From the NCBI GenBank assembly GCA_023231165.1, contig JALNVY010000086.1, forward strand, positions 1 through 9,387: 9,387 nucleotides of DNA, read 5' to 3'. A program made the translations under genes and the position numbers. A model generated the notes under the pieces. That model was not told the origin of the DNA. It was given only the letters and a program-made list of their open reading frames with translations, and searched no databases. Source of the DNA: Syntrophales bacterium (GTDB lineage Bacteria > Desulfobacterota > Syntrophia > Syntrophales > UBA8958). Of the stretch, positions 7,154 to 9,387 are shown piece by piece; positions within the stretch are counted from its first letter, which is position 1, and each line of letters begins with the position of its first letter.

Positions 7154-7370
7154 ATTATATGATTCCTTTCTCCTCATAAATTTCCGGCAAAAGTTATACT
7201 GCACTAACCAGAAATAACCGCCGGTGTCAAACAGGGAATAAATCCTGACAAGGCTTCACATTTCAGCCTATGGTTTCGAGGCGCAACATGCCGCGTTGAG
7301 GGGGAGGATCTGTATTTCTTAAAATGTATCAAGTACATTGAAGGGAGCACGCGCGATATGATGGAAGCGG
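7119..7370. other. intergenic region between livF and the GT9 gene
   Basis: This 252-bp stretch carries the short inverted repeat at 7323-7339 and the leader ORF ending at 7115. A minus-strand TTGACA (7230-7225) and a TATAAC (7198-7193) are present, but 26 bases apart, too far for one sigma-70 promoter. A TATAAT (7159-7154) abuts the leader ATG but lacks a matching -35. It cannot be decided whether the GT genes have their own promoter or are read from liv. Confidence 0.45.
7323..7339. repeat. 6-bp inverted repeat between livF and the GT9 gene
   Basis: AATGTA (7323-7328) and TACATT (7334-7339) form a perfect inverted repeat around five bases. On the minus strand the right-hand arm is followed by TTTT then AAG. 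It lies 32 bases after the livF stop. It may be a weak terminator for the liv operon or an operator for the GT9 gene; the stem is AT-rich and the T-run short, so either role is uncertain. Confidence 0.3.
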
Positions 7371-8087
7371 TCACATTCCCATGTAGGCTTTACGGACTTC
7401 CTCGGAATCCAAGAGCTCCCGTGCGGTCCCGAACTGGACGATTTTCCCGGTCTGGATCACATAGCCCCGGTGGGCTATTTCCAGGGCTTCCTGGACCATC
7501 TGTTCGACGAGAAGAACGGTAGTACCCCCATGGTTGATGGCGGTGACGGTTTCCATCATCTTGTCCACCATACTGGGCATCAAACCGAGTGACATTTCAT
7601 CCAGCATGAGAAGCTTTGGTCGCGACATGAGGCCGCGTGCTATGGCCAGCATCTGCTGTTCTCCACCGCTCAGGGTCTCGGCGGTCTGTTTGGACCGCGC
7701 CCTGAGGACGGGGAAGATCTCCAGGAGTTCCTCCAGCCGGCGCTGGATCTCGGCTGGCGATTTTTCTGTGTAGGCGCCCAGGGCGAGGTTTTTCTCTACC
7801 GACAGCTTGGCAAAAATTCGTCGGCCTTCGGGAACGTAACTGATGCCGAGTTTCAGGGTCTGATGTGCGGCATGTTGGGAGATATCGGTCCCTTCAAACA
7901 GGATCTTACCCTTCAATGGATGGGCGAGGCCGCTGATGGTGCGCATGATGGTCGTTTTCCCGGCGCCGTTCGCACCGACAATGGCCACCAGTTCCCCCGG
8001 CATGACCTCCAGGGAAATACCTAAGACAACCGGTATCCCATCATAACCGGTATAAAGATTAGAGACTTTAAGGATCGGATCAGCCAC
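7371..8087 (-). CDS. livF: LivF-type ATP-binding protein of a branched-chain amino-acid ABC importer
   Basis: The start is assigned to GTG at 8087, giving 238 residues, the normal LivF length. AAGGAGG lies nine bases upstream, and the frame further upstream adds 21 unconserved residues inside livG. Walker A is GANGAGKTT (38-46), the signature LSGGEQQ (139-145) and Walker B LLMLDE (159-164) in LLMLDEMSLGL. The switch position reads LLVEQ, with Gln in place of the usual His, as is standard in LivF. YVPEGRRIF after the Q-loop region is also a LivF hallmark. It powers, with LivG, import of leucine, isoleucine, valine or related small carboxylates through LivH/LivM at the inner membrane. It overlaps the end of livG by eight bases, so translation is probably coupled. 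The transported substrate depends on the binding protein, which is outside the window. Confidence 0.94.
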   Translation of the reverse strand: MADPILKVSNLYTGYDGIPVVLGISLEVMPGELVAIVGANGAGKTTIMRTISGLAHPLKGKILFEGTDISQHAAHQTLKLGISYVPEGRRIFAKLSVEKNLALGAYTEKSPAEIQRRLEELLEIFPVLRARSKQTAETLSGGEQQMLAIARGLMSRPKLLMLDEMSLGLMPSMVDKMMETVTAINHGGTTVLLVEQMVQEALEIAHRGYVIQTGKIVQFGTARELLDSEEVRKAYMGM

Positions 8088-8838
8088 AGACTCCGCCCTC
8101 CTTCCGAGCCTTGAAACGCTGAGCGTATTTGGCGCCGAGGTACGCCTCAATCACGGACTCGTCATTGATGATGTTGCCGGGGGCGTCCTCCGCAATCTTT
8201 ATGCCGCCGTCAAGCACCACTATCTTGTCGGCGATGGGCATAATCCCTTCCATGACGTGCTCCACAATCATCAGCGTAATCCCGCTTTCCCGGAGTCGCA
8301 GGATGACCTCTACGGATACTTTGACCTCTGTAGAGGTCATCCCCGCCATAACCTCATCAAGCATAAGCAGCTTAGGACGCGTTGCCAGGGCGCGGGCTAA
8401 TTCCAGCCGCTTCTTTCCCCCGATAGACAGCTCACCGGCGGGTTTTTCTTGAAGCGACTCCAGGCTACAGATGTTAATACACTCCTCAGCCATCTCAAAG
8501 GCCTCCCGTTTTCCGGAAGTTTTGAGGAAGGCGCCGACAAGCACGTTGTCGAAAACAGTCATCTCCTTGAGGGGGCGCACTACCTGGAAGGTGCGTACCG
8601 CCCCCATGCGGGAAATCTGATAGGGCGCAAGGCCCGTGATGTCTGCGTCGTTGAAGATGATGCTGCCGCTTGTTGGTTTGAGAAAACCGGTGATGCAGTT
8701 GAAAAGAGTCGTTTTCCCCGCTCCGTTGGGGCCGATCAGTCCCACAATCGATCCGGGCTCCACGGTGAAGCTCACCCGGTCGTTGGCGACCAACTCCCCG
8801 AATTTCATCGTCACATCGCGCACATCAAGGAGTGCCAT
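8080..8838 (-). CDS. livG: LivG-type ATP-binding protein of a branched-chain amino-acid ABC importer
   Basis: A 252-residue ABC ATPase, normal length for LivG. Walker A is GPNGAGKTT (36-44) and the Q-loop region RTFQVVRPL. The signature is LSIGGKKR (137-144), a variant of the usual LSYG(Q/E)QR, and Walker B is LLMLDEVMAGM (157-167). The switch histidine is in MIVEHVM (His194). DEVMAGM and the C-terminal AYLGAKYA segment are typical of LivG and distinguish it from LivF. It pairs with LivF as the ATPase heterodimer of the importer. ATG at 8838 has AAGGAG nine bases upstream, and the gene starts 14 bases inside the end of livM, consistent with one polycistronic message. Confidence 0.95.
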   Translation of the reverse strand: MALLDVRDVTMKFGELVANDRVSFTVEPGSIVGLIGPNGAGKTTLFNCITGFLKPTSGSIIFNDADITGLAPYQISRMGAVRTFQVVRPLKEMTVFDNVLVGAFLKTSGKREAFEMAEECINICSLESLQEKPAGELSIGGKKRLELARALATRPKLLMLDEVMAGMTSTEVKVSVEVILRLRESGITLMIVEHVMEGIMPIADKIVVLDGGIKIAEDAPGNIINDESVIEAYLGAKYAQRFKARKEGGVCG

Positions 8839-9387
8839 CGGCTGAATCTCCTTTCGCAGCGCTTTTTTGCTTTAAAAACCGTTTACGTATATCACGAATG
8901 ATACCGATCATCCCTGCGGGCTGTTTGACCACCATGAGAATGATAAGGAGACCGAAAATAATTAAATCCACTCCGCCGCCCAAACCGCCCCAAAATGCCC
9001 GGCTATACTCTTGCAGCGGGATCAAGACAGCGGCGCCCAGGAGAGGACCGACGAGAGTCCCCGATCCGCCCAGGACGGTGATCAACACGAACTTCATAGA
9101 CATGTCCAGTGACATAACCATTGGTGTGTCTACGCGGAGATTGTACTGTACGAAAAAGGCGCCGCATAGGGCAGTTAAAGCAGCCGAAAGGGCCATGGCG
9201 GCCAATTTTACGGCCGTGGTGTTGACGCCAAGGGATTCAGCGGTTTCCTGACCTTCCCTCACGGCGCGCATGTAATATCCGAAGCGATGACCTTCGAGCC
9301 ACCGAACAACGCCGAATATGAGCAGGAACAGAATGAGGGCACAGTAGTAATAGCCCGTTTTTGTATCGTACCACATCAGATTCTTCA
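8825..9387 (-). CDS. livM: LivM-type permease of a branched-chain amino-acid ABC importer, N-terminal part cut off
   Basis: The frame runs off the right edge, so this is only the C-terminal half of a LivM permease (about 187 of roughly 300-350 residues); the Met at 9376 is internal. Visible are several hydrophobic helices and the cytoplasmic coupling loop RAVREGQETAESLGVNT, the segment that contacts the ATPases. VLGGSGTLVGPLLGAAVLIPLQEYSR and a final helix LIIFGLLIILMVV with the PAGMIGI tail are characteristic of LivM. It forms the inner-membrane channel with LivH. Its last codons overlap the start of livG. livH and the periplasmic binding protein gene are expected upstream, beyond 9387. Confidence 0.93.
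   Translation of the reverse strand, partial: KNLMWYDTKTGYYYCALILFLLIFGVVRWLEGHRFGYYMRAVREGQETAESLGVNTTAVKLAAMALSAALTALCGAFFVQYNLRVDTPMVMSLDMSMKFVLITVLGGSGTLVGPLLGAAVLIPLQEYSRAFWGGLGGGVDLIIFGLLIILMVVKQPAGMIGIIRDIRKRFLKQKSAAKGDSADGTP

Noticed and set aside
7193..7230. TTGACA and TATAAC upstream of the GT9 gene as a sigma-70 promoter
   Set aside because: The spacing is 26 bases, far from 16-18, and the hexamer at 17 bases (TTAGTG) matches poorly.
8088..8150. Longer LivF start at 8150
   Set aside because: It would add 21 unconserved residues overlapping livG; GTG at 8087 has a strong ribosome site and gives the usual family length.
1..9387. CRISPR array, tRNA/rRNA genes, insertion sequences or phage genes
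   Set aside because: No regularly spaced repeats, transposase or integrase frames, tRNA-like cloverleaf or rRNA sequence were seen on either strand.

Overview
This 9.4 kb window reads as ordinary Gram-negative chromosome. The likely source is an anaerobic member of the Deltaproteobacteria/Desulfobacterota, possibly Syntrophales-like. This is inferred from protein style (a Uup-type ABC-F protein with an LSAG signature, a PAS-PAS-GGDEF protein, GT9 and GT-C envelope glycosyltransferases, a liv operon) and cannot be settled without a search. Both ends are cut inside genes.

Layout: (1) 1-1515, plus strand: the 3' part of uup, an ABC-F ATPase. (2) 1516-3610: an AT-richer stretch with a minus-strand diguanylate cyclase (PAS-PAS-GGDEF, 1852-3243) flanked by two non-coding gaps; the first gap holds a possible 56-residue ORF. 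(3) 3603-3958, minus strand: an orphan hicB-type antitoxin gene whose C-terminal DNA-binding part is shifted out of frame by a single-base indel. It is preceded by a perfect 15-bp inverted repeat that overlaps its start codon and a promoter-like sequence, and no hicA is visible. (4) 4062-7118, minus strand: a two-gene envelope glycan unit, GT9 (heptosyltransferase-like) followed by a GT-C/PMT-ArnT-like membrane glycosyltransferase. The GT9 gene appears to begin with TTG overlapping the stop codon of a 12-residue upstream ORF. (5) 7371-9387, minus strand: livM (partial), livG and livF, the membrane and ATPase parts of a branched-chain amino-acid type ABC importer, with overlapping genes and good ribosome binding sites.

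How the genes work together: livM-livG-livF are clearly one transcription unit, and the rest of the transporter (livH, livK) is expected beyond position 9387. The GT9/GT-C pair probably adds sugars to LPS core or lipid A; donor and acceptor cannot be read from sequence. The diguanylate cyclase has an intact catalytic GGEEF and an RxxD inhibitory site and should make c-di-GMP. I see no clear new multi-gene system. The points most worth a second look are the broken orphan hicB with its start-overlapping palindrome, the small ORF overlapping the GT9 start, and the small CxxC ORF at 1617-1787.
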